A stretch of 64,000 bases of DNA from Sphingomonas lacusdianchii (GCF_022664395.1 NZ_JAKRET010000005.1:241052-305051), one strand, 5' to 3'. Positions 1 to 9,285 are shown, counted from the stretch's first letter. Notes: generated from the letters alone by a model not told the origin. Numbers and translations are program-made.

Positions 1-1402
1 CGGGCCCGTCGTCGAAGGTCAGCGCGATCGCCTTCGGATCGGCCGCCCCGGTTCGTTGCACGACGTAAGGCGTCGGCAGCGCGACATAGGCTTCGTCAGC
101 GATCATGCCGTTACGGTCGAAGCTGACGCTGCGCGCTCCCGGCGTCGGCCGTGCGGTAATGCGCAGCACCTCGCCGCTGCCCTCGACATCGACGTTCAGC
201 GCCGATTGCAACCGGGTGATGCGCGGCACTTGATCGGCGGTGCGATAGGCGGTCAGGTCATTCCAGAAGCCGGCGTCCTCGCTGCCCAGCCGCCACATCG
301 CGACCGCATCGATCCCCAGCCGGCGCAGCGCGGCCATCTGGTTCCAACTGGTCGCCGCATCCAGCATCCACACCTGATGCCGGCTGCCGCGTTCGTCCTG
401 ATAGGCGAAACCGGCATTGCCGCTCGCCCGGTCGAAGCCGATTGCCGCCGCCGAATCATGCGCGGCCAGCCATGCCTCCTCGATCGACAGGGCATCGGCA
501 CTGCCGTCGTGCCAGTCATAGGCATAGCTGCCGAGTGCCACGACCAGCTTGTCGCGACCGACCTGTCGCAGCGCGCTTTCGACCTGCCCGACGAACCATG
601 GGTGCGACGCGATCGGCCCGGCCGATCCGCTCTCCCAATGTTCGTCATAGGCCATCAGGATGACGCGGTCGGTGGCGCGCGCTAGGTCGGCCAGCCGCCA
701 GTCGGGATCGCCCGCCGGCGCCGTCACCGCCAGCACCGCGTCCTTGGGCAATGCCGCGTTCAACTGCGCGAGGAACGCCGGATAGCGGGCGACGGCGGCG
801 GCGGGCAGGCTTTCATAGTCCATCACCAGACCGGCGGCATGGCGCGCACGGACATAGCCCGCCAGTTGCGCGATCAGCGCCGAACGCGCCGCCGGATTGG
901 CCAACATCTTCGCCGCACCGGCGCCGTCCCAGTCGGAATCGGTCAGGTTCTGCACCATCGGCAACAGCTTGGGCGCATGGCGGGCACCGGCCAACACCTG
1001 CTCCAGTCGCGGATCGTCGGTCGCCCGCATCTGCGTACCCACGACGCTGACGAACGCCGGCACCACCCAGTCGAGCGTACCGAGATGGCGTTGCAGCGAC
1101 GCGATCCCGCCCGCCGTATCGGGGGCGTAGAACCCAATCGTCAGCGGCGTGCCGCCGACCGTGGGCGAACTGGTGCGCGGCAACCAGCGGCCGTGCCGCG
1201 CGGTCTTGTCGGCGCGCGGCGCAAACGCCTCGCCATGCCGCCGGGCGAAGGGCAGGGGGATGCCCAGCGTCCGGGGCGTGGCCACCAGCGTCGTCGCAAA
1301 GGCGATCGCCGCCGCGATCACCGCAAGGATCAGCAACGCGACCCCGCGCCGTGCCCAGACACTCCGGCGGCCGGTAGGATCGAAGAAGATTGGCTTGCTC
1401 AC
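1..1402 (-). CDS. GH18 / polysaccharide deacetylase multidomain protein (C-terminus cut off by window)
   Basis: Only the first 467 codons are present; the frame is still open at the left edge. The start is taken at GTG (1402-1400), seven bases after an AGGG; another in-frame GTG lies six codons upstream. Residues about 20-42 form a signal anchor. Residues about 85-390 resemble a GH18 (chitinase/spore-hydrolase type) barrel, with GLVMDYESL near 191-199 at the position of the catalytic D-x-E motif and a late AVAMWRLG strand. The last visible residues, LTFDDGP (461-467), are the opening motif of NodB-type polysaccharide deacetylases. Proteins of this layout in alphaproteobacteria often end in a GT2 glycosyltransferase domain, which cannot be checked here. 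Inferred role: envelope or extracellular polysaccharide synthesis or modification, anchored in the inner membrane. Confidence 0.8.
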   Translation of the reverse strand, partial: MSKPIFFDPTGRRSVWARRGVALLILAVIAAAIAFATTLVATPRTLGIPLPFARRHGEAFAPRADKTARHGRWLPRTSSPTVGGTPLTIGFYAPDTAGGIASLQRHLGTLDWVVPAFVSVVGTQMRATDDPRLEQVLAGARHAPKLLPMVQNLTDSDWDGAGAAKMLANPAARSALIAQLAGYVRARHAAGLVMDYESLPAAAVARYPAFLAQLNAALPKDAVLAVTAPAGDPDWRLADLARATDRVILMAYDEHWESGSAGPIASHPWFVGQVESALRQVGRDKLVVALGSYAYDWHDGSADALSIEEAWLAAHDSAAAIGFDRASGNAGFAYQDERGSRHQVWMLDAATSWNQMAALRRLGIDAVAMWRLGSEDAGFWNDLTAYRTADQVPRITRLQSALNVDVEGSGEVLRITARPTPGARSVSFDRNGMIADEAYVALPTPYVVQRTGAADPKAIALTFDDGP

Positions 1403-1578
1403 ACGGTCGACCCTGGCTGCACCGACCGAATGCTACGGTCATCGACCGCCGCCTAGTCGAACGGGCCGGGCGGGGCGGTGAGCGCGCGATGAACTTTTGG
1501 TCATGGCGCAAGGCGCGGACGAACAAGCGGGCTGCCGCGAAAGCGTCACGTACCGGATTTATCATGATGGGGAGGAAG

Positions 1579-1668
<90 letters not shown>

Positions 1669-1800
1669 GCAGAGGTTTCTCGCTCCATGCCGCAGGTCAG
1701 CGCGGCACGGTGGTCAGCGAGGGCGGTCGGTTAGCCCAAGGATTCGAGACTTGCAAGCGCCTCCTTGCTGCAATCGCACATCGGACCTAGATTATTTCGC

Positions 1801-2175
1801 ATGAAGGCCCCGTCCTCCCCCTCGCTCGACCGCGGCACGCCGTTGCCGCCGGTCGCCCATGCCCGTTTTTCGATCGGTGACGTCGTGCGCCACCGCCTGT
1901 TCGACTTTCGCGGGGTCGTGTTCGATATCGATCCGATCTTCGCCAATAGCGAGGAATGGTATCAGTCGATCCCGGCCGAGGCTCGTCCGCGCAAGGACCA
2001 GCCTTTCTACCATCTGCTCGCCGAAAATGCCGATGCGAGCTATGTCGCCTATGTCAGCCAGCAGAATCTGATCGCCGACGATAGCGAGGAACCGGTCGAC
2101 CATCCGGCGATCACCGGCCTGTTCGACGATTATGCCCATGGGCGCTACCGGTTGCGGCGCGAGCACCGCCACTGA
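1801..2175 (+). CDS. hspQ: Heat shock protein HspQ
   Basis: A 124-residue protein. ATG 1801 is preferred over an in-frame TTG at 1765 because the family core begins just after it. The YccV/HspQ domain is visible: ARFSIGDVVRHRLFDFRGVV, then FANSEEWYQSIP, QPFYHLLAEN and YVAYVSQQNL. HspQ is known as a small hemimethylated-DNA-binding and protease-modulating protein (it enhances Lon, and affects DnaA stability in enterobacteria). It is monocistronic here, between tRNA-Ser and a convergent reductase gene. No heat-shock promoter could be assigned by eye. Confidence 0.9.
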   Translation: MKAPSSPSLDRGTPLPPVAHARFSIGDVVRHRLFDFRGVVFDIDPIFANSEEWYQSIPAEARPRKDQPFYHLLAENADASYVAYVSQQNLIADDSEEPVDHPAITGLFDDYAHGRYRLRREHRH

Positions 2176-2182
2176 CCGCCGC

Positions 2183-4642
2183 TCAATAGATATCGCGGCG
2201 ATAGCGACCATCGGCCAGCATCGCCTCGACCATCGAATCGCCGAGGATCGTGGTGAGGGCTGCATGGACCGCTGGTGCCATGCCCTGCACGCTGCCGCAG
2301 ACATAGATCGCGGCCCTGCCCGCGACCGCCTGCGCGATCGCCGTTGCATCCGCCGCCACGGCGTCCTGGACATAGCGATGCCCGCCCGGATCGCGGGACC
2401 AGCTGGTGACCGAGCGGGTCAGGACCCCGCGCTCGATCAGCGCCTGCCGCTCCGCCGCATGGAAATCGTCGTGCGCCGCCTGTCGCTCGCCCCAATAGAG
2501 CGCCACCGGCCCGCCGCCGGCCGCCCGGTGACGGAGATGGGCGAGCAGCCCGGCCAACCCGGTGCCGTTGCCGATCAGGATGAGCGGCGTGGCGGGGTCC
2601 TGCGGCGGGTGGAAGGCGGGGTTGGCCCGCACCCGCGCCTGCACGATCCCGCCGACCGGCGCGCCGTTGCACAGCCAGCCCGACCCCAGCCCGTCAAAGC
2701 CGTCGGCCGCCCGGCACCGCCGCACGATCAGTTCAACCCGGCCTGATGCGGCGATCGAGGCGATCGAATATTCGCGGTGGGCAAGCGGCATCAACGCGGC
2801 GATCCCGGCTTCCGGTTGTTCGGGCAGGATGCGCGTCATCAGCCACGCCCGGGTCTCCGCCGTGTCGTCGATCCCGTTTGCCGCGATGAAGGGAGCGACG
2901 CGGCGGGCATCCTGCTGCGGCAGGATCTCGACGATGTCGCCCGGCATCCAGTCGGCGTTCGCGCCGACCGGTTCGAGCGCGACATGCCATGCTTCTCCCC
3001 CGCTGCTGCCGGGATTGAGCAACTGTCGTTCGACCAGCCGCCAGTCGCCCATCGCCGCCGGTGCCCAGTCGGGTTGATCGGTCCGCCCGCCCAGACCCGC
3101 CAGTTGCCGCTGCCAATGGCGCTGGGCGTCGGCATCCTCGCCATCGGCCTCGACCACATCGAACAGCCGGGTGGCGCCGCTATCGTGCAGCCAGCGGTCG
3201 AGGCGGTGGCCGAATGCGCAGAAATCGGCATATTCGCGGTCGCCGAGCGCCATCACCGCATATTCGAGGTGCGACAGGTCCGGCGCCGTTCCGTCGAGTG
3301 TCCGGGCAAAGGCGCGCGCAGCGTCGGGCGGCTCCCCTTCGCCATAGGTGCTGGCAACCACGAACAGCCGCCTGACCCGCGCCAACGCGGCATCGTCCAG
3401 CGCTGCGATCGGCAGTGCGGTGGCGGAGGGTAGGGCTTCCGCGGTCAGCCGCGCGATGCGCTCGGCCGATCCGGTCTGGCTGGCATAGGCGACCAGCGTC
3501 GTCGCCTTTGCCATCGGCACCTCGGGCGTGTCGGTCACGACCGCGGCCAACGCCGCCTTGCGCCGTCGCCGCGCGAAATACAGGAGGAAGCCGGTGATGG
3601 TGAACAACGGCATCGCGAGGCTGCTCAGCAGGATTGCGATCCGGCCGGCAATGCCGAAATAGGCGCCACGATGCAGTTCATAGACGCTGGTGACGATATC
3701 CTCGCCCAGCGTCCGCGCGGCATAGGGTGTCGCCGATACTACCGCGCCGCTGATGCCGTCGATCGTCAGTTCGTCGCTGACCCGGTCATGGCGCGCATCG
3801 GGCAGCTTCGCGCGGAACTGCACCTGATCGTCGCGGACGCTCGCGACGATGCGGTCGTAACGGCGGCCTTCGGTCGCACGTTCGAAACCGCGCCATGCGA
3901 GCACCAGGTCGGCCTTGGCCCCCTTGGCGTGACGGGTCCGCTCGGCAGGCGCCTCGGCGACCAGCATCGCCTTCACCCCGTCGCGATACCAGTCATAGGA
4001 CCACCACAGCCCCGTCAGGCCGCTGACGAGGTAGAAAACCAGCACCCAGCCGCCGACCACCGCATGCAGCGCGCGATACAGGTTGCGTCCGGTCTTCTTC
4101 AGGTCGAGCACGAACCAGTTGCGCCAGTCGAGCGGCCGTTTCGGCCAGCGTAGATACAGTCCTGACAATGCGAAGTAGATCAGCGCGATCGCCGAAAATC
4201 CGGTGATCTGCCGCCCCCACCCGTCGCCGCCGTCGGGCAGCGCCAGCCAGCGGTGCAGATCCTCCATCACCTCGAACACGCCGCTGCCGCGCAATTCGCC
4301 GACCAGTCGCCCGGTCGCCGGGTCGATCCGTTCGACATGACGTCCCTTCGACCCGGGCAGGGTATAGCCGACGAGCGTCGGCTCGTTCGAATCGGCCGGC
4401 ACGGTCAATCGGGTGATCGCCGCATCCGGCCGTTGCGCCGCGAACCGCTCGACCAGCGCCGGCCCCGACAGCCGCGCACCCGCCGCGACGGGGCGGTCGG
4501 GGTTCAGTGCGGCCAGAATTTCCGGTTCGAAACTGAGCGATGCGCCGGTCACCCCCATGACCGCCAGCACCAGTCCCGCAGTGATGCCCAGGAACCAGTG
4601 AAGCTGGAAAAGCACGGTGCGGGTCATCAACGGTTCGCTCAT
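2183..4642 (-). CDS. PepSY-TM / flavodoxin / FAD-NADPH reductase fusion
   Basis: An 819-residue inner-membrane oxidoreductase. The N-terminal ~360 residues are a PepSY-associated transmembrane module with helices near 9-38, 145-165, 190-215 and 330-355. A flavodoxin-like domain follows (LVAYASQTGSAERIARL near 380), then a CysJ/P450-reductase-type FAD and NADPH domain (REYSIAS flavin motif and LILIGNGTGLAGLL nucleotide motif near the end). This layout would move electrons from NADPH through flavins to the membrane module. It is divergent from a TonB receptor 70 bp away, which suggests reduction of an imported ferric siderophore. That role is inferred; the domains are clear. Confidence 0.85.
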   Translation of the reverse strand: MSEPLMTRTVLFQLHWFLGITAGLVLAVMGVTGASLSFEPEILAALNPDRPVAAGARLSGPALVERFAAQRPDAAITRLTVPADSNEPTLVGYTLPGSKGRHVERIDPATGRLVGELRGSGVFEVMEDLHRWLALPDGGDGWGRQITGFSAIALIYFALSGLYLRWPKRPLDWRNWFVLDLKKTGRNLYRALHAVVGGWVLVFYLVSGLTGLWWSYDWYRDGVKAMLVAEAPAERTRHAKGAKADLVLAWRGFERATEGRRYDRIVASVRDDQVQFRAKLPDARHDRVSDELTIDGISGAVVSATPYAARTLGEDIVTSVYELHRGAYFGIAGRIAILLSSLAMPLFTITGFLLYFARRRRKAALAAVVTDTPEVPMAKATTLVAYASQTGSAERIARLTAEALPSATALPIAALDDAALARVRRLFVVASTYGEGEPPDAARAFARTLDGTAPDLSHLEYAVMALGDREYADFCAFGHRLDRWLHDSGATRLFDVVEADGEDADAQRHWQRQLAGLGGRTDQPDWAPAAMGDWRLVERQLLNPGSSGGEAWHVALEPVGANADWMPGDIVEILPQQDARRVAPFIAANGIDDTAETRAWLMTRILPEQPEAGIAALMPLAHREYSIASIAASGRVELIVRRCRAADGFDGLGSGWLCNGAPVGGIVQARVRANPAFHPPQDPATPLILIGNGTGLAGLLAHLRHRAAGGGPVALYWGERQAAHDDFHAAERQALIERGVLTRSVTSWSRDPGGHRYVQDAVAADATAIAQAVAGRAAIYVCGSVQGMAPAVHAALTTILGDSMVEAMLADGRYRRDIY

Positions 4643-4650
4643 CTGGGGTT

Positions 4651-4675
4651 GCTATTGATAATTGATCGCGATAGC
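4651..4675. promoter_or_regulatory. Candidate iron-type operator between divergent reductase and TonB receptor genes
   Basis: The 70-bp intergenic region is the only AT-rich stretch here. It carries GCTAT...ATAGC arms around TGATAATTGAT, which loosely resembles a Fur box. Symmetry is imperfect, so this is only a candidate for co-regulation of the two divergent genes. Confidence 0.3.
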
Positions 4676-4712
4676 GGGCGCGTTGATACAGGTCAATCGT
4701 TGCGAAGGGGGA

Positions 4713-6920
4713 ATGATGGAGTTGTCGAATGGGGGACGTTCGTACTGGCTGATCGGGACGGTGGCGTTCGCGCTGGTCCCGCAAGGGGCATTCGCGCAGC
4801 AGGACGTGCCCGCCGCCAGCGACGAAGCGTCGGATGATGACATCGTCATCACCGCCGCGCGCACCACCCTGCCGCCCAACGCCTTGCCGCTGACCATCGA
4901 CCTGATCGACAAGCAGGCACTCGACCAGCAGATCGCGCTTTCGGGCAGCGTCACCGATGCCGTCGCAACGCTGACGCCCAGCTTCTCGCCGACGCGCGGC
5001 AAATTGTCGGGGGCGGGGGAGACGCTGCGCGGCCGCTCGCCGCTCTATGCGATCAACGGCATTCCGCAGACGACGCCGCTGCGCGACGGCAGCCGTGACG
5101 GTTTCACCATCGACGGTTTCTTCATCGACCGCGTCGAACTGATCTACGGATCGAACGCCTTGCAGGGCGTGGGCGGGACCGGCGGCATCGTCAATCAAGT
5201 GACGGTCGGTGCGCCCCAACAGGAGGGCGTCAGCGGCCGCGCACTGGCGCAGGGCACGAGCGCCGACGGCTTCGAAAAGGATGGTTTCGGCGGCAAGGCG
5301 GCCGGATTGGTCCAGTATAAGGTCGGGCGGTTCGATGCGACGGTCGGCGCCAGCTACGAACGGCGTGGCGCGTTCTATGATGCGCAGGACCGTCGCATCG
5401 GGGTGAACCTGACGCAGGGCGAGACGCAGGACTCCCGCGCCACCGATTTCTTCGCGCGGCTGGGGTTAGAGGTCGGCGCGACCGGACGGCTCGACCTGAT
5501 CGCCAATCGCTACGAACTGAAGGGCGAGGGCGATTATCTCCCGATCGCGGGCAACCGTCGTACCGGCCTGCCGACCAGCGCGGTGCGCGGCGACCCGCCG
5601 GGCAAGCCCGCCGCCAACCGGGCCGCGGCGCTGTCGCTCTCCTATACCGACAGCGACCTGTTCGGCGGCAATCTCGTCACCCAGTTCTTCTTCAATCGCA
5701 CCCACGATACGTTCGGCGGCGAGGTGACGATCATCCCGACCTTTCAGGATCCGGCGCTGGCCCCCATCGGTACGCTGTTCGACCAGTCCGAAAACCGTTC
5801 GCGCAAATTGGGGGCGAAGGCGAGCTACGAACGCGCCCTGCCGGGGTTCGAGGCACTGGTCGCGACGATCGGCTTCGACGCGTTGTTCGACAAGACCGAG
5901 CAGCGGCTGATCGCCACCGACCGCGTTTGGGTTCCGCCCGCCGACTTCCGCAGCCTGGCGCCGTTCGCGCAGGCCAATTTGAAGCTGTTCGACGGCGTCG
6001 TCCGCCTCGCCGGCGGCGCGCGTTGGGAGAATGTACAGGTCCGCATCGACGATTTCCGCACGCTCGCTTCCACCACCTATGACGGTCGCAACGCGGCGAC
6101 CTATGGCGGCGTCGCGGTGACCGGCGGCACGCCGAAATTCAGCGACCTGCTGTTCAACGGCGGCGCGATCGTCGAGCCGGTTACCGGCGTGCGCGCCTAT
6201 GCCAGCTATGCGCAGGGTTTCACCATGGCCGATATCGGCCGCATCACCCGCGCCATCGCCACCCCCAATGTCCGGCTCGACAGCTTCCTCGATATCCAGC
6301 CGGTCGTGTCGAACAATCGCGAGATCGGCGTCGAGGTGAAGCGCGGACCGCTCGACGCGAGCACCACCTATTTCTGGTCGTCGAGCGATCGTGGCCAGTT
6401 GCTGATCGCGCAGGGCAACGGCATTTTCGAGGTCCAGCGCCAGCGGGTCGAGATCGAGGGGCTGGAGGTCAGCCTTGCCGTCCAGACCCCGCTGCCGGGC
6501 CTGCGCGTGTCGACCGGCTATGCCCATATCCTCGGCCGCTACGACAGCGATCGTGCACCGGGCGACGGGGTGGTCGACACCGATCTCGACGGCACCAACA
6601 TCTCGCCCGATCGCCTGAACCTCGCAGCGGACGTCGCCAGCGGTCCACTGATCGCACGGGTGCAGACGCAATTCTACCTATCCCGCAATTTCCGGGGGAA
6701 GGCGAACCCCAGTCCCGACAATAATTTCACCGGCTATGACGTGACCGACGCGCAACTCCGCTATCAGACGAAATTCGGCGGACTGTCGCTCAGCGCGCAG
6801 AATATCTTCGACCGTTTCTATATCGATTATAACAGCGACACCCGCCTGCCGACCGACAATTTCGCCTTCTTTGCCGGACGCGGCCGGACATTCACCCTTG
6901 GCTGGGACATGCGTTTCTGA
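4713..6920 (+). CDS. TonB-dependent receptor (probable siderophore receptor)
   Basis: A 735-residue outer-membrane receptor. The start ATG 4713 follows GAAGGGGGA; the longer TTG frame from 4662 lacks this. A signal peptide ends at GAFAQ. The TonB box region DDIVITAAR is followed by a plug domain (GETLRGRSPLYAINGIPQ, DRVELIYGSNAL) and a beta barrel closing on the aromatic terminus TLGWDMRF. It is divergent from the PepSY-reductase gene, which suggests transport of a ferric chelate across the outer membrane followed by reduction at the inner membrane. The ligand cannot be read from sequence. Confidence 0.9.
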   Translation: MMELSNGGRSYWLIGTVAFALVPQGAFAQQDVPAASDEASDDDIVITAARTTLPPNALPLTIDLIDKQALDQQIALSGSVTDAVATLTPSFSPTRGKLSGAGETLRGRSPLYAINGIPQTTPLRDGSRDGFTIDGFFIDRVELIYGSNALQGVGGTGGIVNQVTVGAPQQEGVSGRALAQGTSADGFEKDGFGGKAAGLVQYKVGRFDATVGASYERRGAFYDAQDRRIGVNLTQGETQDSRATDFFARLGLEVGATGRLDLIANRYELKGEGDYLPIAGNRRTGLPTSAVRGDPPGKPAANRAAALSLSYTDSDLFGGNLVTQFFFNRTHDTFGGEVTIIPTFQDPALAPIGTLFDQSENRSRKLGAKASYERALPGFEALVATIGFDALFDKTEQRLIATDRVWVPPADFRSLAPFAQANLKLFDGVVRLAGGARWENVQVRIDDFRTLASTTYDGRNAATYGGVAVTGGTPKFSDLLFNGGAIVEPVTGVRAYASYAQGFTMADIGRITRAIATPNVRLDSFLDIQPVVSNNREIGVEVKRGPLDASTTYFWSSSDRGQLLIAQGNGIFEVQRQRVEIEGLEVSLAVQTPLPGLRVSTGYAHILGRYDSDRAPGDGVVDTDLDGTNISPDRLNLAADVASGPLIARVQTQFYLSRNFRGKANPSPDNNFTGYDVTDAQLRYQTKFGGLSLSAQNIFDRFYIDYNSDTRLPTDNFAFFAGRGRTFTLGWDMRF

Positions 6921-6932
6921 ACTGGACGGACG

Positions 6933-6958
6933 GGCCGGGCGGGGCTACCCGCCCGGCC
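6933..6958 (+). terminator. Strong GC hairpin after TonB receptor gene
   Basis: GGCCGGGCGGG, loop GCTA, CCCGCCCGGCC: a perfect 11-bp stem 12 bases after the receptor stop. There is no T-tract, so termination is not assured. It abuts the ATG of the next small ORF. Confidence 0.5.
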
Positions 6959-7159
6959 ATGCCCATTACCGCTACGATCATGAATTCGACCACCGGCCAG
7001 CCGATCCAGAAGATGACCTTCGGCCGCATGCCCAAGCCATGGGCGTCGTTCAATCTCAAAACCGGTGAACTGGTCACTGCCGACCGCGTCGATGTTGGCA
7101 AGCCCGCGCCCGGCAAGGTAGTGGTGCCGGTGTCGGTCTGGGTCACGCCCAAGAAATAA
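6959..7159 (+). CDS. Small hypothetical protein (66 aa)
   Basis: Not recognised. A 66-residue ORF with no signal peptide or membrane helix; it ends in a run of valines and PKK (KVVVPVSVWVTPKK). In its favour, its stop codon (7157-7159) sits directly against a hairpin that can terminate from both sides. Against it, the ATG touches an 11-bp GC hairpin and no ribosome site is visible; initiation at an internal Met (6980) is possible. A 86-codon antisense frame over the same region looks like a shadow. Confidence 0.4.
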   Translation: MPITATIMNSTTGQPIQKMTFGRMPKPWASFNLKTGELVTADRVDVGKPAPGKVVVPVSVWVTPKK

Positions 7160-7184
7160 CCCCTCCCGACATCGTCAGGAGGGG
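7160..7184 (-). terminator. Bidirectional hairpin terminator
   Basis: CCCCTCCC-GAC-ATC-GTC-A-GGAGGGG forms a stem between the stop of the 66-codon ORF on the plus strand and the stop of the Arg/Trp-rich secreted protein on the minus strand. On the minus strand it is followed by TTATTT. Confidence 0.6.
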
Positions 7185-7192
7185 CTGGTAGT

Positions 7193-7567
7193 TCAACCGC
7201 AGACGCGGCGGCCGTTACGGATCACGTAGCGGCATGGGCCGCGATACTGGACCCCCATCGCCGCAGCTTCGCGCGACCCGCCATAGATGATCCGCTCGCC
7301 ACGATAGCCATAGCGGTCCCGGCGCCCGTCGCCACGCCGGTCGTTCCACGCCCGGCGGTTGTCCCAGCGCCGCCGGTCGTTCCAGCCACGCCGGTTGTCC
7401 CAATGGCCGCGATCGTCCCAGCGGCGGCGGTCATGGTCGCGCGCACGTGGACCGTCGTCATGCCGGTGCGCGTGATGGCGCGGCTGCGCATCCGCCACGG
7501 CGGGAACGGCGGTCAGCCCGGCGAGCGTCAGGCCCACACCGGCAAGAATCTGCATCAACTGCTTCAT
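7193..7567 (-). CDS. Secreted Arg/Asp/Trp-repeat protein
   Basis: A 124-residue protein starting at ATG 7567; the longer open frame upstream is a shadow of the malic enzyme gene. A signal peptide (MKQLMQILAGVGLTLAGL...) ends near ADAQ. The mature part is His-rich, then carries tandem units of the form W-(D/N)-(D/N)-R-R-x (about residues 50-85: HWDNRRGWNDRRRWDNRR), and ends in a Cys-containing tail (GPCRYVIRNGRRVCG) that could form a disulfide. Such RWD/RWN-rich secreted proteins recur in sphingomonads, and some resemble RcnB-like proteins; no function is established. A GGAAC-N17-CTTT pair lies about 90 bases upstream. Confidence 0.75.
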   Translation of the reverse strand: MKQLMQILAGVGLTLAGLTAVPAVADAQPRHHAHRHDDGPRARDHDRRRWDDRGHWDNRRGWNDRRRWDNRRAWNDRRGDGRRDRYGYRGERIIYGGSREAAAMGVQYRGPCRYVIRNGRRVCG

Positions 7568-7638
7568 ATCGGTTCCTCTCTGCCCCGTCCTGCGCCGGTC
7601 CGAGTGAACCGGCGCTGGACGGTATCGACAGCAAAGCG

Positions 7639-7664
7639 AAAGCCGATCGGAGCGGCAGGGTTCC
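7639..7664 (-). promoter_or_regulatory. Weak EcfG-type promoter candidate upstream of the Arg/Trp repeat protein
   Basis: On the minus strand GGAAC (7664-7660) is followed after 17 bases by CTTT, against the alphaproteobacterial general-stress consensus GGAAC-N16/17-CGTT. The -10 matches in three of four positions, so this is tentative. A GCGCCGGT/ACCGGCGC hairpin (7592-7615) lies between it and the start codon. Confidence 0.25.
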
Positions 7665-7671
7665 GCGATCG

Positions 7672-9285
7672 TCAGTAGGTGGGTGTCCACATCTGGGCCG
7701 CGATGCCCTCGCGGTCGGTCACGGCGCCGGGCGAAGCGACTCCGTCCGCAACGGCCTGCGCCGCCACGACCACGGCGATGTCGAGGGCTACGTCGCGCAA
7801 TCGCTCGATCGGTGGCAACAGCATATCCTCGCCGCCCATCGCCCCCAGCGCCCGGGCGGCGGCCATGAACATTCCGTCGGTGATCTTCGTCGCACCCGCC
7901 GCCAGGGCACCCAGCCCGACGCCGGGGAAGATATAGACGTTGTTGACCTGGGTGACACCGGCCACGCCGAACGGGCTGCCGGTGCCGATCAACGCGCGAC
8001 CGGCGCTCCAGCGATACAGGTCGTCGGGGTGCGCTTCCGCCCGCGACACCGGATTGGACAGCGGAAAGATGACCGGCTGGGCGACCGCCTGTGCCATGGT
8101 ACGCACTACCGCCTCGGTGAACGCGCCATGCTGGCCCGATGCGCCGATCAATACGGTCGGATGGACATTGGCGACGGTGTCGAACAGGTCGATCGCCCCA
8201 TGCGCGGTCCGCGTCCACGCCGCCACGTCCTCCGGATCGCGCGCGAGTCCGGCCTGCGCCGGCGACAATCCGTCCATGTCGCTGAGGATCAGCCCGTCGC
8301 GATCGACCGCCCAGATGCGCGTGCGTGCCTGCGCCTCGTCGAGCCCTTCGGCCCGCAGCGCCTGCAACAACATGTCCGCGATGCCGCACCCGGCCGCCCC
8401 GGCGCCGAACAGCAGGATGCGCTGCTCGGTCAGAGGCACGCCGGTCCGCTCGATCGCGGACAGCAGCGTGCCGACGGCGGTGGCGGCAGTGCCCTGGATA
8501 TCGTCGTTGAAGCTCAGCAACCGGCCGCGATACCGCTCGAGCAGCTTGTAGGCATTGTGACCCGCGAAATCCTCCCATTGCAGCAGCACGCCGGGGAAGC
8601 GATCGGCGACGGCTGTCACGAAATCCTCGACGAACGCATCATATTCCGCGCCGCGGATGCGCGGGTTGCGCCAGCCGACATAGAGCGGATCGTCGCGTCG
8701 CGCGGCATTGTCGGTGCCGACGTCGAGCAGGATCGGCAGGACTTCCGCCGGATGGATGCCGGCGCAGGCGGTGTAGAGCGCCAGCTTGCCGATCGGGATG
8801 CCCATGCCACCCGCACCCTGATCGCCCAGGCCCAAAATGCGCTCGCCATCGCTGACCACGATCACCTTCACCCGGTCGAGTGCCGGATCGGCAAGGATAT
8901 CGGCGATGCGGTGCCGGTTCGGCCAGGACAGGAACAGGCCGCGTGGCCGGCGCCAGATGTCGCTGAACCGTTCGCACCCTTCGCCCACGGTCGGGGTATA
9001 GACCAGCGGCAGCATCGCCGGCAGATCGCGCTGGACCAGCGCGTGGAACAGGATCTCGTTCGAATCCTGCAATTCGCGCAGAAAGGAATAGCGGTGGAAA
9101 TCGTCGGGCATCCCCGCCAGCGCCCGCCGTCGCCGCTCGATCTGGCTGTCGAGCGTGCCGACATGCGGCGGCAACAGCCCGTGCAGCCCGAACAGGTCGC
9201 GCTCGGCTTCGGTAAAGGCGGTGCCCTTGTTGGTCAGCGGATCGGCGAGCAGCGCGCGGGCGGCGGCATGGGCGGCGGGGGACAT
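7672..9285 (-). CDS. maeA: NAD-dependent malic enzyme
   Basis: A 537-residue enzyme. ATG 9285 follows GAAGGG and is preferred over an in-frame GTG at 9336 that lies in a terminator hairpin. It catalyses oxidative decarboxylation of malate to pyruvate. Family landmarks read clearly: LTNKGTAF near the start, LVYTPTVGEGC, the substrate/metal region RVKVIVVSDGERILGLGDQG, GKLALYTACAGI, QWEDFAGHNAYKLLERY and FNDDIQGTAAT, and the dinucleotide fold ILLFGAGAAGCGIADML. It sits in a block with an outer-membrane porin and DctA, so its likely job is entry of imported C4-dicarboxylates into pyruvate metabolism. A hairpin terminator separates it from the upstream porin gene. Confidence 0.92.
   Translation of the reverse strand: MSPAAHAAARALLADPLTNKGTAFTEAERDLFGLHGLLPPHVGTLDSQIERRRRALAGMPDDFHRYSFLRELQDSNEILFHALVQRDLPAMLPLVYTPTVGEGCERFSDIWRRPRGLFLSWPNRHRIADILADPALDRVKVIVVSDGERILGLGDQGAGGMGIPIGKLALYTACAGIHPAEVLPILLDVGTDNAARRDDPLYVGWRNPRIRGAEYDAFVEDFVTAVADRFPGVLLQWEDFAGHNAYKLLERYRGRLLSFNDDIQGTAATAVGTLLSAIERTGVPLTEQRILLFGAGAAGCGIADMLLQALRAEGLDEAQARTRIWAVDRDGLILSDMDGLSPAQAGLARDPEDVAAWTRTAHGAIDLFDTVANVHPTVLIGASGQHGAFTEAVVRTMAQAVAQPVIFPLSNPVSRAEAHPDDLYRWSAGRALIGTGSPFGVAGVTQVNNVYIFPGVGLGALAAGATKITDGMFMAAARALGAMGGEDMLLPPIERLRDVALDIAVVVAAQAVADGVASPGAVTDREGIAAQMWTPTY

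Noticed and set aside
6892..7152. An 86-codon minus-strand ORF antisense to the 66-codon ORF
   Set aside because: It overlaps the receptor's end and the strong hairpin, has no domain, and its neighbour on the plus strand has better placement against the terminator.
7193..8578. A 461-residue protein joined to the Arg/Trp repeat protein
   Set aside because: The upstream 330 codons are a shadow of the malic enzyme gene; a clear signal peptide start at 7567 marks the real gene.
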